Shown here: positions 8,938 through 18,000 of the stretch, piece after piece
Layout of the letters: each line of letters begins with the position of its first letter
Numbering within the stretch: position 1 is the first letter of the stretch
Source of the DNA: JBBQSU01 sp038234815
Lineage (GTDB): Bacteria; Planctomycetota; Phycisphaerae; Tepidisphaerales; Tepidisphaeraceae
DNA length: 42,775 nucleotides
NCBI GenBank assembly: GCA_038234815.1
Contig: JBBQSU010000009.1
Location: forward strand, 1-42,775
Direction of reading: 5' to 3'
The notes under the pieces: generated by a model
What the model saw: the letters and a program-made list of their open reading frames with translations, nothing else
Told to the model about the DNA's origin: nothing
Database searches by the model: none
Made by a program: the position numbers and the translations under genes

Positions 8938-9708
8938 TCAAAGTCGCCGGGGACGGCGAAGCGCCAGGGGCATCAGACTCAAACTAAGAAGAGCGAGTGT
9001 CGCTGGTTCAGGAATCAGAACGGCTTGGCCGGTAAGCGCCAAATTATCGAAGTAGAAACCTGCATAGGCGCTGGCGCTAATTGTGTTGGAAGTGGACCCT
9101 CGATCGTAGGCGTAAATCCGGAAAGTGATGGCAGCGGTGACGTTTTGAAAATCCGTGCCAGCCAGCGAAACAGTCGCCGAGGAGAAACTATTTGCTGTCG
9201 TACCAGCGCGTCCAAGAGTGGTGGTGAAATCAGTCGCCTCCGCGTCACTACGGACGAAGAAGGCGATGCCGTTGGAGCTACCCGTGGTTCCGATGGCGAA
9301 GTCGAAACTGAGGTTGGACAAATTGAGCTTATATCCGCCAGCAGGTGTGATGCTAAACGCGTAGTAGTCGTTATTGGTAACCGAATCCGCTTCAGTAGCG
9401 GCGAAATTTTCGCCGAAAAAGTTTCCGGTAGACGCCCCACCCGTCGTGTTCCTGTTGGTCACATTTCCATATGTGTCACCGATGCCAGGTGCGGAATTCC
9501 CGCCAAGGAGCACGCCTCCGCCCGCGGCTCGATAGCTTACGGCCAGACCATTGCCGGTGACGCTGTTTGCCGTCGAGTTAGTGTCGGCATCCGTGGACGC
9601 CGCTGAATTTCCGGTGAAAGGGTACTGCGCCAGGATCGCGGCTTGGGCTAATGATGCGGCACCAAGTGACAACGCCGCTCCACTGAGAATGAGAGTTGAC
9701 TTGAACAT
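8938..9708 (-). CDS. Exported PEP-CTERM sorting-domain protein
   Basis: 256 residues from the ATG at 9708. The open frame contains an earlier ATG four codons upstream, but its codons are the ribosome site GGAGGAG itself, so the second ATG is the start. A signal peptide (MFKSTLILSGAALSLGAASLAQA) is followed by about 200 Ala/Thr/Ser/Gly-rich beta-type residues and then a PEP-CTERM anchor: IPEPATLALL, a hydrophobic stretch, and the basic end RRPRRL. PEP-CTERM proteins are exported and processed by exosortase and are linked to exopolysaccharide or surface matrix. No enzymatic motif is seen in the body. The stop of the upstream regulator lies 12 bases before this ATG, so the two are almost certainly co-transcribed. 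Confidence 0.85.
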   Translation of the reverse strand: MFKSTLILSGAALSLGAASLAQAAILAQYPFTGNSAASTDADTNSTANSVTGNGLAVSYRAAGGGVLLGGNSAPGIGDTYGNVTNRNTTGGASTGNFFGENFAATEADSVTNNDYYAFSITPAGGYKLNLSNLSFDFAIGTTGSSNGIAFFVRSDAEATDFTTTLGRAGTTANSFSSATVSLAGTDFQNVTAAITFRIYAYDRGSTSNTISASAYAGFYFDNLALTGQAVLIPEPATLALLSLSLMPLALRRPRRL

Positions 9709-9720
9709 AAGCTCCTCCAA

Positions 9721-10800
9721 TCAGACAGGCGTCCCCGCCGAGGCGGGCGGCGCGCAACTTTGCCCCGCTTCCATTTGGAAGTGGACCTCACGCGGGGGCA
9801 ATTGACGTGATGGGTTTTTAATCTTTTCAGTAAGCATGGCTGCGGCCAGCCGTCCCAACTCGTAGTGGGGGACCACCAGGGTAGTAACCACGATGCCGGG
9901 CGTCGTGTCCTTGGCATCGTCGAAAATGACGACGGAAAGATCACGGGGAACGGAAAGGCCAAGGGTGGCAGCGGCAAAGATAAGGGGGCCGCCGGTAGCG
10001 CGGCTGTAGGCGACGACCGCAGAGGGGCGGTCGGATGACGAGAGCCACTGGCGGGCGGCGACGAGCCGGTCGGCGTAAAGGGTGGCCTGTTGCATCGCGC
10101 GGGGCTGGAGGCCGGCGGCACGCATGGCCTGCTCGTAACCGGAACGGCGGGCGTCGGCGCTATAGTGCGGCTCGGCGGCCTCGGCGGTGACGGCCCGACC
10201 ACCATGGGCGAAGTCGGCAAAAGCGATATGGCGATGGCCGAGGTTCAGCAGATGCTGGGTGGCGGCCCGGCCCGCGCCTTCGTCGTCGGGACGGACGCAG
10301 TCGGCATCTTGCCTGGAGTTAATCCAGACTGAAGGCAATCGGTATCTACGGACTAGCTCGAGCATGGCCGATGGGATATGGTCGGTGTAGTCGATGAGCA
10401 GACCATCGCTGTTGCTCGTGCGGAGAAGTTTCGGGACGAACCCATCGCTGGAAAGTTTTTCGTCGGGGAGTTTGGCAATCTGCAGGGTCAGGTCACGCGT
10501 GGCCAGTTCATCCTGGATTCCATCGAGCAACTGAGAAGGCAGATAGCTCCGCGATCCCACCGCGCTAAGAAGAAGCGACACGGTTCCGAACCGGCCGGTG
10601 CTCATCGCCGCGGCCGCCCCGTTGGGACGGTATTTCAATTTCGCAGCGACCCTGCGAATTTCATCCGCCCGGCGGGTGGCACTTTTCCAAACCATTTTCC
10701 CATCGCCGGCCAAAACCCGCTGGACCGTGCGCACTGAAACACCCGTTTCAGTGGCAACTTGTTTAACCAAGGTTTCGATGGCAAGTGCCATGCTTTTCAT
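9721..10800 (-). CDS. LacI-family transcriptional regulator
   Basis: 359 residues from the ATG at 10800; an in-frame ATG at 10791 is equally possible. Longer starts (TTG at 10875) are excluded because they overlap the promoter at 10848-10875. The N-terminal helix-turn-helix reads LVKQVATETGVSVRTVQRVLAG, followed by RRVAAKLKYRPN, the LacI hinge-type end of the DNA-binding domain. The rest is a periplasmic-binding-protein-like sensor: FGTVSLLLSA, SDGLLIDY, DDEGAGRAATQHLLNLGHRHIAF, RRSGYEQAM, PSAVVAYS, VPRDLSVVIFDD, and the VPHYELGRLAAAML helix. LacI-type proteins bind sugars or nucleosides as effectors; the ligand here is unknown. Downstream PEP-CTERM and pilin-like genes probably share its transcript, suggesting sugar-responsive control of surface proteins. 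Confidence 0.9.
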   Translation of the reverse strand: MKSMALAIETLVKQVATETGVSVRTVQRVLAGDGKMVWKSATRRADEIRRVAAKLKYRPNGAAAAMSTGRFGTVSLLLSAVGSRSYLPSQLLDGIQDELATRDLTLQIAKLPDEKLSSDGFVPKLLRTSNSDGLLIDYTDHIPSAMLELVRRYRLPSVWINSRQDADCVRPDDEGAGRAATQHLLNLGHRHIAFADFAHGGRAVTAEAAEPHYSADARRSGYEQAMRAAGLQPRAMQQATLYADRLVAARQWLSSSDRPSAVVAYSRATGGPLIFAAATLGLSVPRDLSVVIFDDAKDTTPGIVVTTLVVPHYELGRLAAAMLTEKIKNPSRQLPPREVHFQMEAGQSCAPPASAGTPV

Positions 10801-10812
10801 CCAGTTCTCTAG

Positions 10813-10843
10813 TGTCGTCGGTGCCAATTTGACGCCGACGACA
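10813..10843. promoter_or_regulatory. Dyad overlapping the predicted transcription start, candidate LacI operator
   Basis: TGTCGTCGG at 10813-10821 and its exact reverse complement CCGACGACA at 10835-10843 are separated by 13 bases. The dyad lies just downstream of the -10 hexamer of the regulator's promoter, where a LacI-type repressor would block initiation. It could instead fold as a hairpin in the 5' untranslated region. No second copy was noticed elsewhere in the window. Confidence 0.45.
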
Positions 10844-10847
10844 TAAT

Positions 10848-10875
10848 AGTATACCCTTTTCTCTGTTTCCTGCAA
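10848..10875 (-). promoter_or_regulatory. Predicted sigma-70-type promoter of the lacI-like operon
   Basis: On the minus strand TTGCAG (10870-10875) and TATACT (10848-10853) are separated by 16 bases, in a locally AT-rich stretch. Transcription would start near 10841, within the dyad at 10813-10843 and about 40 bases before the chosen ATG. Confidence 0.5.
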
Positions 10876-11188
10876 GAAAAAACTGCATTTCGAGATGAAA
10901 TACTGAAAATCATCCTTTATACGTTATTTAGGAAGACTTACCGGAACCGGAAGTCAGGCAGTTCCTGTTATATATGAAGTGGACGCATTCTCTATCGGAG
11001 GTGGTCGGGCTGGGGCGACGCCGCTTTTTCCGATTCCAGATCAGGAGCAGGCGCAGAAACCGGGGGCAGGTCCGGTTTCCAGAACATTTGCGCGTTTCCG
11101 TCGACTAAAGGCCCGTCTTAACGGGGATTTTATGGCTGGCGGTTGCAGGAGTGGAGGTGTCCCGGTTCTTGCGGCGCGAAATGGGTTT
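10876..11188. other. Intergenic region upstream of the lacI-like gene, no gene seen
   Basis: These 313 bases lie between the start of the regulator and the stop of the NADH dehydrogenase gene, both on the minus strand. The part near 10876-10980 is AT-rich and probably regulatory. One open frame (10979-11290, plus) has an unremarkable composition, overlaps the dehydrogenase gene antisense, and is judged spurious. Confidence 0.4.
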
Positions 11189-12514
11189 TCACCTTTTTGG
11201 TTCGAGGGTGGCGTCGGTGGGCAGGCGGGGTTGGTGGATGTCCAGTTCCTGCTTGCCGGTGATCAGGCGGGCCTCGAGGTTGTGGAATAAATAATCATAA
11301 ATCCATCCCATCATCACAAACAGCTTGCTGCGGAAACTGATGAGGAATGACAGATGCACGAGGCTCCAAAGCAGCCAGGCGAAGAAACCCGAGAATTTCC
11401 AGCCTTTGATCTCGGCGACGGCGCGGCTGGTGCCGATCGTCGCCATCGTCCCCTTGTCCCGATACTCAAACACCGGACGATCGCCGGATTTAAGCTTCCC
11501 GGAAACTTCATCGGCGATGATTTGTGCGACGAATTTGCCCATCTGCATGGCCGCAGGGGCCAGGCCGGGCACGGTTTGGCCGGTTTTTGCGTCCTTGGCC
11601 GCGGCGGCGTCGCCGATGACGAACACACGGGGGAATCCGGGGATCGACAAATCCGGCTGCACGACCACGCGGCCGCTTCGCTCCTGGGGCACGCCCAGTT
11701 CCTTCAGCACCGGCGATGCTTCGACCCCCGCGGCCCAGATGATGTTTTGCGCTTCGGTCAATTGATCGCCGACCCAGACGCCCTGCTTGTCGATATTGGT
11801 CACCCGGCAATTCAGTCGCACTTCCACGCCCATGCCTTCGAGGTCGGCCTTAGCCTTGTCGCTGAGCGATTCGGGGAACGTGGGCAACAGCCGATCGGCG
11901 CCCTGCACTAAAATGACCTTCGCCGTGCTGGTGTCGATGAAGCGGAAGTCGCGCTGGATTTCCTCGACGGCGATTTCTCTTATCGCGCCGGCCATTTCCA
12001 CACCGGTTGGCCCGCCGCCCACCACGACGAAGGTGAGGTGTGCCCGCCGCGCCGCCTCGTCGGCTTCATATTCCGCGGCTTCATAGGCCAGCAGGATGCG
12101 CTTGCGGATGGACAACGCGTCGTCCACCGTCTTCAGCCCCGGGGCCAGTTCCTGCCACTGCTCATTACCGAAATAGGAATGCGTCGCCCCGCAGGCGACA
12201 ATGAGGTAGTCATAATGCACCCTGACGCGTCGCGAGCCGACGATGCGGTTGGGCAGATCGAAGTGTTCCACTTCGGCCATGGCGACGATGACATTCTTCT
12301 GCTTGCGGAAGATTCGGCGAATAGGATAGGCGATGTCGGCCGGTGAAAGGCCCGCGGTCGCCACCTGGTAGAGCAGCGGCTGAAACAGGTGATAGTTGTG
12401 CTTGTCGGCGATGATGATTTCGACGTTGGCCTTGGCCAGTCGCCGCGCCGCGGCCAGTCCCCCGAAGCCTGCGCCGACAATAATCACCCGGGGGATTCTT
12501 GCCGTTTCGGCCAT
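11189..12514 (-). CDS. ndh: Type II NADH:quinone oxidoreductase (NDH-2)
   Basis: 441 residues. NDH-2 enzymes transfer electrons from NADH through FAD to membrane quinone without proton pumping. The first dinucleotide fold is VIIVGAGFGGLAAARRL near residue 10 with DKHNYHLFQPLLYQVATAGLSP, the NDH-2 hallmark. The NADH-binding fold is VVVGGGPTGVEMAGAI. The second FAD contact is VFVIGDAA, followed by APAAMQMG (the AQxA(A)xQ-type quinone-site segment). The C-terminus has a hydrophobic stretch SGFFAWLLWSLVHLSFLI and FRSKLFVMMGWIYDYLF, typical for amphipathic membrane attachment. Length matches the family (about 400-450). No strong ribosome site precedes the ATG at 12514. It stands as a single unit with a hypothetical gene upstream on the same strand. 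Confidence 0.92.
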   Translation of the reverse strand: MAETARIPRVIIVGAGFGGLAAARRLAKANVEIIIADKHNYHLFQPLLYQVATAGLSPADIAYPIRRIFRKQKNVIVAMAEVEHFDLPNRIVGSRRVRVHYDYLIVACGATHSYFGNEQWQELAPGLKTVDDALSIRKRILLAYEAAEYEADEAARRAHLTFVVVGGGPTGVEMAGAIREIAVEEIQRDFRFIDTSTAKVILVQGADRLLPTFPESLSDKAKADLEGMGVEVRLNCRVTNIDKQGVWVGDQLTEAQNIIWAAGVEASPVLKELGVPQERSGRVVVQPDLSIPGFPRVFVIGDAAAAKDAKTGQTVPGLAPAAMQMGKFVAQIIADEVSGKLKSGDRPVFEYRDKGTMATIGTSRAVAEIKGWKFSGFFAWLLWSLVHLSFLISFRSKLFVMMGWIYDYLFHNLEARLITGKQELDIHQPRLPTDATLEPKR

Positions 12515-12550
12515 GCCGGGATTGTAGGCAGCGGGCCGAAGCCCGTGCGG

Positions 12551-13027
12551 CTATTCGTCGTCGGAATCGTCGTCTTTTTCCACCGCCGGGGCCTTGGCGC
12601 GCTTCGGTGGCCGGCGCTTGGGGCCGGAAGAGCGCATCATTGCCTGCCAGAATTCGGCGCCGGTGAGCACAACACCGGTCGCCTTGGTAAACTCTTTCAT
12701 CGCTGCGTCAAATTCGTCGCTATAGGGCAGCACTTTGGTGCCCTTGGCGAAGCGGGGGAGAAGCGCTTTGAGGGTTTTCAGCTGTTCTTCGGTGAGCTTG
12801 GTGGCCGGGGCTTCGGTCGCGGCGTTGCCACCACTTCGGGTGTATTTCAGGAGGGCGGCAAAGACCTGTTCGCGCTCGGCGTTTTTGAAGGTTCGATCCT
12901 GGAATCCCTGCCAAAGCGTTTCGAAGGCTTCGGAATAGGGCAATTCGTCGCGGGCAACCCCGGCGGCGTCGTAAAGTTCCTGAAGGTGTTCCTGGTCGAT
13001 CGAGCTAAGTTTCACCGGCAGTCTCAT
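12551..13027 (-). CDS. Conserved hypothetical protein, acidic C-terminus
   Basis: 158 residues from the ATG at 13027, which has AGGAG six bases upstream; the open frame extends further without a ribosome site. The sequence is mainly helical and charged. An internal imprecise repeat is visible: LPYSEAFETLWQGFQDRTF near the N-terminus and LPYSDEFDAAMKEFTKAT in the middle, each preceded by a short helical segment. The C-terminus is a basic run (GPKRRPPKRAKAP) followed by an acidic tail (EKDDDSDDE). I do not recognise a family. The gene ends 36 bases before the NDH-2 start and is divergent from the DNA glycosylase gene. Confidence 0.7.
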   Translation of the reverse strand: MRLPVKLSSIDQEHLQELYDAAGVARDELPYSEAFETLWQGFQDRTFKNAEREQVFAALLKYTRSGGNAATEAPATKLTEEQLKTLKALLPRFAKGTKVLPYSDEFDAAMKEFTKATGVVLTGAEFWQAMMRSSGPKRRPPKRAKAPAVEKDDDSDDE

Positions 13028-13150
13028 GCGTGGCTCCTGAATAAGGTATGGATTGTAATGGCAACCCGCGTCGCTGGCTACGGGCAGGGAAGAAGAATTC
13101 CGCATAACATTTGTGGTATTTTTGGTAAGCCGATCGGTTATTTTAGGGAT

Positions 13151-13789
<639 letters not shown>

Positions 13790-13855
13790 AATCCCCAATT
13801 ATATGTCGGCAATCTCATCGTATGATTGTTTGCTTGTGATCCGTTGCGGAGTTCG

Positions 13856-16126
13856 ATGCTTATGAACCAAAAGCCCCGACGCACCGTTCCCGTGCGTCAC
13901 TATTTTCTGCTGCTGGTCATCGGCGTGCTGTTCCCAGTGGTGGTGTTCTCCACTTTCGCCGTCTGGCAGCTAGCCAACGAAAATCGGGCGGTGGTTGAAC
14001 GAAGGTTACTTCGCTCGGCCACCGATTTGTCCGTTGCCGTAGACCGGGAACTGACTGGTACGCTGCGCGCCCTGACGGCATTGGCCCGGTCCGAAGCCCT
14101 TGAAAATGGCGACCTGCATACCTTCCGCGAGGAAGTCGATCGAACCGTCAAAGTCAATCCCAGTTGGGCTTCGGCGATCGTTTTCTCACCCGACGGCCAG
14201 ATGTTGATGGACACCGCCTTGCCCGAGGGGAGCCAGCTTCCGCGGGTGGTCGAGACCGAAAGTTTCGATCGTGTGATTAAGACCCAAGGCCCGGCGGTCG
14301 GGCGGATGCTTCGCGCCGGCCCGGATAATGCCCTGGCTATCCCCCTGCGCGTTCCCGTCCTGAAAAGCGAGAAGGTCAAATACGTCCTGACGATGATCGT
14401 GCGCTCCGAGAGCATGTCCGACCTGCTCTCCAGAAGCTCAAGGGCCGGGGATGAATGGATACGCGTGGTGGTGGACGCCGCCGGAACGGTGGTGGCGCAA
14501 ACGCGCGGGGCCGAGCAATTCGTCGGCCAGACGGCCCCGCCCAGCTTCCTGGCCGGCATCCGCGATCGTTTCGAAGGTGTTTTTCTCGATGCCTCACTAG
14601 ACGACGAGCCGGCCTACGTCATTTTTAGCAAAAGCAATCTCGGGGGCTGGGCAACGGGTATCATCGTTCCGCGAGCCGTGCTGGATGCACCGGCGCGCGT
14701 CTCTTTTATGCAACTGGCGATCGGTGGGATCGGTGCCACCCTGTTGAGCGCGCTGGGCGCGGTGCTGCTATCGCGGCGGGTGGAAACCGGGATTCGCTCG
14801 GGCGTCACTGCGGCCGAAGTGCTGGCGCACGGACAGATGCCCCACCCCGAGCCGTCGGGCGTCACCGAGGTGGCTCAATTGCACGAAGCCCTCACCCGCG
14901 CCGCGGAACTGCTGGCCCTCCGTGAAGACGAGCGCAACCAAAGCCTGGAGCGCGCCCGCACGGCCCGGGCCGAGGCCGAGGCCGCCAGTGCATCCAAGGA
15001 CCACTTCCTGGCCGTCCTGTCCCACGAGCTGCGGACCCCGTTGACGCCGGTCGTCTCCGCTGTCCACCTCATGGAATCCGACCCGGCCCTCACCCGCGAG
15101 CAACGCGAACTGCTGGCGATGGTCCGACGAAATGTCATGCTCGAGGTGAAGTTAATCGACGACATGCTCGACCTGACGCGCGTGGAACGAGGCAAGCTGG
15201 TGCTGGACATGGCCACGATCAACCTGCATACCAAACTCCATCACGTGCTGGAAATCTGTGCGCCGGACATTCTGGCCAAACACCAGCACATCAAGATGGA
15301 ACTGGGCGCCGACGACGCACGCCTCCGCGGCGACGGCGCGCGCATCCAGCAGGTCTTGTGGAACCTGCTGAAGAACGCGGTGAAATTCACGCCCGCAGAG
15401 GGCACCATTTATATCCGCACGCGGCGCAGTTCCGATGATTCGATGGTCGAACTGGAGATGCAGGATACGGGCATCGGCATCGAGGCGTCGGCGATCGGGC
15501 GCATCTTCGAGGCGTTCGAACAGGCCGCGCCCCATGTCACCCGGCAGTTCGGCGGGCTGGGCCTGGGCCTGGCCATCAGTCAGACCATCGTGCGTATGCA
15601 TGGCGGAACACTGACCGTGCAAAGCCAGGGCCTGAGCACCGGCAGCACCTTCACCTTGCGTCTCCCGGCGCCCAGGCTGGAGGAACTTAAAACCCTCGAA
15701 CTGGCAAACCACGCCGCCCCGGCTTCCAACAAAGGCTCCGGGCGATTGCTCCTCGTCGAAGACCACCGCGACACGGCGCGCATGATGTGCCGCCTGCTCA
15801 AGGGCTATGGATATGAAGTCCACCCCGCCCACGACATTGCCGAAGCCCTCCGCCTCGCCGAAGAACAGCAATTTGACCTGGTCGTTTCCGACCTGGGCCT
15901 GCCCGACGGCAGCGGATATGAACTGATGCAACAGCTAAAGGCGCGACATCAGATTCCCGGCATCGCGCTCAGTGGATATGGCATGGAGGAAGACGTGCGC
16001 AAAAGCCTCGCGGCCGGATTTTCCGAACACCTCACCAAGCCGGTCGATTTCCATCGCCTGGAAACCACGCTGCACCGGCTCACCAGCCAAACGTCTGCTT
16101 CAAATACAGATAAATCAGAGACATGA
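13856..16126 (+). CDS. Membrane hybrid histidine kinase with receiver domain
   Basis: 756 residues from the ATG at 13856; the ATG at 13862 is also possible, both downstream of GGAG at 13848. Domains in order: membrane helix about 16-39, extracytoplasmic sensor domain of about 250 residues, second membrane helix (LAIGGIGATLLSALGAVLL), coiled-coil linker, HisKA with phospho-acceptor His390 in LSHELRTPL, HATPase with N box QVLWNLLKNAVKF, G1 DTGIGI and G2 GGLGLGLAI, then a receiver with LLLVEDHRDTARMM, phospho-acceptor Asp679 in VVSDLGLPDG, and TKPVD. All catalytic residues are present. No partner regulator is adjacent, so the output is unknown. The last 47 bases overlap, tail to tail, the gene on the opposite strand at 16080. 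Confidence 0.92.
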   Translation: MLMNQKPRRTVPVRHYFLLLVIGVLFPVVVFSTFAVWQLANENRAVVERRLLRSATDLSVAVDRELTGTLRALTALARSEALENGDLHTFREEVDRTVKVNPSWASAIVFSPDGQMLMDTALPEGSQLPRVVETESFDRVIKTQGPAVGRMLRAGPDNALAIPLRVPVLKSEKVKYVLTMIVRSESMSDLLSRSSRAGDEWIRVVVDAAGTVVAQTRGAEQFVGQTAPPSFLAGIRDRFEGVFLDASLDDEPAYVIFSKSNLGGWATGIIVPRAVLDAPARVSFMQLAIGGIGATLLSALGAVLLSRRVETGIRSGVTAAEVLAHGQMPHPEPSGVTEVAQLHEALTRAAELLALREDERNQSLERARTARAEAEAASASKDHFLAVLSHELRTPLTPVVSAVHLMESDPALTREQRELLAMVRRNVMLEVKLIDDMLDLTRVERGKLVLDMATINLHTKLHHVLEICAPDILAKHQHIKMELGADDARLRGDGARIQQVLWNLLKNAVKFTPAEGTIYIRTRRSSDDSMVELEMQDTGIGIEASAIGRIFEAFEQAAPHVTRQFGGLGLGLAISQTIVRMHGGTLTVQSQGLSTGSTFTLRLPAPRLEELKTLELANHAAPASNKGSGRLLLVEDHRDTARMMCRLLKGYGYEVHPAHDIAEALRLAEEQQFDLVVSDLGLPDGSGYELMQQLKARHQIPGIALSGYGMEEDVRKSLAAGFSEHLTKPVDFHRLETTLHRLTSQTSASNTDKSET

Positions 16127-16940
16127 GCGACACGATCACGCTGGCCCATAGGGTGATCTTCAAAATGCGGATGCGGTTGGCGATTTCCTTGTCGCGCCAC
16201 TCGGCCAGCCGGTGGTCGATCTCATCGAGCTTGCGATCGATCCGGGATTCAATCTCGTCCAGCTTTCGATTCAGATACTGATCGGCGGATTTTTTAATTC
16301 GCCCGGCGATTCCTCCGAATATCCCGCTTTCCTCGATGTCTTCCTTGATGCTGGCCTCCCGGGGCGGATGGGTGGCGCTTGGGCCGGATGCCTGCCCGGC
16401 AGCGCCAGGCCCCGGTGGGACGTATTGATACGTCTCCTCGTCCTCGCCGATCATGTTCGACACGATCGACCCCAACAGCGCCCGCCGCTTGCGGTTCAGC
16501 TTGGTGAAGACCCCCTCCTGTTTTTTCAGTTGCTTGATAAGGATGGGGACCTGCTCGTCGTCGGTCACGCGCAAACCGCGCATCCGGGCCAGCACGATCA
16601 ATCCCCGCTGCGAAAGCCCGGCAAAACGCATCGAGCGCACCAGGGCGATTTCGTGGGCCAGGGCCTCGCGGGTGGCGCTGATCGACACCGGCCTTCTGGC
16701 CCAGCGCACCACGTCCAGCATGGCCTCGCGGTCAAGCCCGGCGATCATCTGCCTGCGGTCGTGAATGGCCGCCACCAACGCTTGGCGCGTGCGGTGGCAG
16801 GTGGGATCGATCCCAAAGGTTTCGGCCAGCGCCTCGAGTTCATCCTTCGGCAAATCCGCCATCTGACTTGGTAGCGCGGCCGACGGCCCGGATTCCACCC
16901 TGGCCAGTTCCCTCCCCGATTGTCTCGCTTCACCAGCCAT
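16080..16940 (-). CDS. Membrane-anchored helical protein with SAP-like repeats and coiled coil
   Basis: 286 residues from the ATG at 16940; an in-frame TTG at 16955 is weaker. The first half contains three units of similar design: LPKDELEALAETFGI...TRQALVAAI, LDREAMLDVVRWARR...TREALAHEI and LSQRGLIVLARMRGLRV...PILIKQL. These resemble the short helix-loop-helix units of SAP/LEM-like or LETM1-like domains, by eye only. A Pro/Gly/Ala linker follows, then a heptad-like segment with the repeat RKLDEIESRID / RKLDEIDHRLA, and one membrane helix near the C-terminus (ILKITLWASVIVSLMSLIYLYL). It overlaps the stop of the 16930 gene by 11 bases, indicating coupling, and overlaps the histidine kinase gene tail to tail by 47 bases. 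Function unknown. Confidence 0.75.
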   Translation of the reverse strand: MAGEARQSGRELARVESGPSAALPSQMADLPKDELEALAETFGIDPTCHRTRQALVAAIHDRRQMIAGLDREAMLDVVRWARRPVSISATREALAHEIALVRSMRFAGLSQRGLIVLARMRGLRVTDDEQVPILIKQLKKQEGVFTKLNRKRRALLGSIVSNMIGEDEETYQYVPPGPGAAGQASGPSATHPPREASIKEDIEESGIFGGIAGRIKKSADQYLNRKLDEIESRIDRKLDEIDHRLAEWRDKEIANRIRILKITLWASVIVSLMSLIYLYLKQTFGW

Positions 16941-17223
16941 TGAGCGCCTCGCCAATATCCCACATCAGATGATGTGCCCGCCAAAGAATGCAAAACGTGA
17001 CACTCAGCAGCAAACACACCAGCACGTCGCCCCAGAAGGTACTGAACTTCAGCCGCAAACCCTGAACGATCACATAACGCCTCAGCATCCCGATGTATTT
17101 GTCGCGGCCCATCAGCCACACATACCAGCCCCACAACGATTGCACGGTAATGACCGTGGCATAGATCGTGGCGACCCAGGCCAGGGTGTAGCGAAAGAAG
17201 TTAAACAGATCGATCCGCGGCAA
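16930..17223 (-). CDS. Small two-helix membrane protein
   Basis: 97 residues. The start is a TTG at 17223 that directly follows the TGA of the YggS gene; GAGGAAGAG immediately before it is a good ribosome site, which supports this unusual codon. The next in-frame ATG would remove the first membrane helix. Two hydrophobic helices are seen: YTLAWVATIYATVITVQSLWGW near residues 12-33 and FWGDVLVCLLLSVTFCILW near 63-81, separated by a basic loop. I do not recognise a family. It sits between yggS and the SAP-like-repeat membrane protein with no gap on either side, so the three are one transcription unit and the two membrane proteins may interact. Confidence 0.75.
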   Translation of the reverse strand: MPRIDLFNFFRYTLAWVATIYATVITVQSLWGWYVWLMGRDKYIGMLRRYVIVQGLRLKFSTFWGDVLVCLLLSVTFCILWRAHHLMWDIGEALNGW

Positions 17224-18000
17224 TCACTCTTCCTCGGCCTCTTCGTGGTCCAGCGCCTTGCCCCCAAACAACGCCGTGCCGATGCGCACCATCGTGCTTC
17301 CTTCGGCAATGGCCAGTTCAAAATCATCGCTCATTCCCATGCTCAGATGGCGAAATCCCGCCCCGCCCATCTTCTGCCACTTCATTTCTTCAAAAACTTC
17401 GCGGGTGCGGGCGAACGTATGACGAATTTCGGCTTCTGGCGCGCCATACGCGGCCATGGTCATCAGGCCGGTCAGTTGCACGTTGGGCATGGAGACGATC
17501 TGTTCGGCCAAATGCACCGCCGCCCCGACCGCCACGCCGGATTTCTGTCCCTCTTCACTGGCATTGAGTTGCATCAGCACGGGGATTTTTCGGCCCAGCT
17601 TGGCCCCATGCGCGTCCAGTTCTTCACCCAGACGCAGGCTATCGACGCTGTGAATCAGGCTGACCAGCGGCAAAAGAGCCTTGATCTTGTTCCGCTGAAG
17701 ATGCCCGACCAAATGCCAACGGAGGTGCTTGGCGACGGCGGCGTCGCCGGCGGCCAGACGCCGGGAGTGAAACTCGTTCAACTGTGCCGCCCGCTGGGTA
17801 AGCTGCTGCACCCGGTTCTCCCCCACGTCGCCGACACCCAGTTGCAGCAGTTCACGGATCTGCTCCGGTGCGGCGGTCTTGGTGACGGCCACCAGCATCA
17901 CCTCCGCAGGCTCGCGCCGGGCCTTGGCGCAGGCACCAGCGATCCGCAGCATCACGTCGTCGAGTTTTTCCGCCAGGGGCGATTTCTTGGCCAAGATCAC
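17224..18000 (-). CDS. yggS: YggS-family pyridoxal-phosphate homeostasis protein
   Basis: 258 residues from the GTG at 18000; AAGGAG lies only two bases before it, so the in-frame TTG at 17994 with eight-base spacing is an alternative. YggS proteins (human PROSC/PLPBP) bind PLP and buffer its level, with no known enzymatic turnover. Visible family signatures: MLVAVTKTAAPEQIRELLQLG with the PLP lysine, DVGENRVQQL, WHLVGHLQRNK, SVDSLRLGEEL, LMQLNASEEGQKSG, LTGLMTM, and LSMGMSDDFELAIAEGSTMVRIGTALFG (phosphate-binding end). The final acidic tail EEAEEE is a small extension. Often near cell-envelope genes in bacteria; here it heads an operon with two membrane proteins. Confidence 0.95.
   Translation of the reverse strand: MILAKKSPLAEKLDDVMLRIAGACAKARREPAEVMLVAVTKTAAPEQIRELLQLGVGDVGENRVQQLTQRAAQLNEFHSRRLAAGDAAVAKHLRWHLVGHLQRNKIKALLPLVSLIHSVDSLRLGEELDAHGAKLGRKIPVLMQLNASEEGQKSGVAVGAAVHLAEQIVSMPNVQLTGLMTMAAYGAPEAEIRHTFARTREVFEEMKWQKMGGAGFRHLSMGMSDDFELAIAEGSTMVRIGTALFGGKALDHEEAEEE

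Noticed and set aside
12389..13150. N-terminal extension of the DNA glycosylase (open frame from 12389)
   Set aside because: It is antisense to the 12551-13027 gene, lacks any domain, and the glycosylase homology begins after the ATG at 13151.
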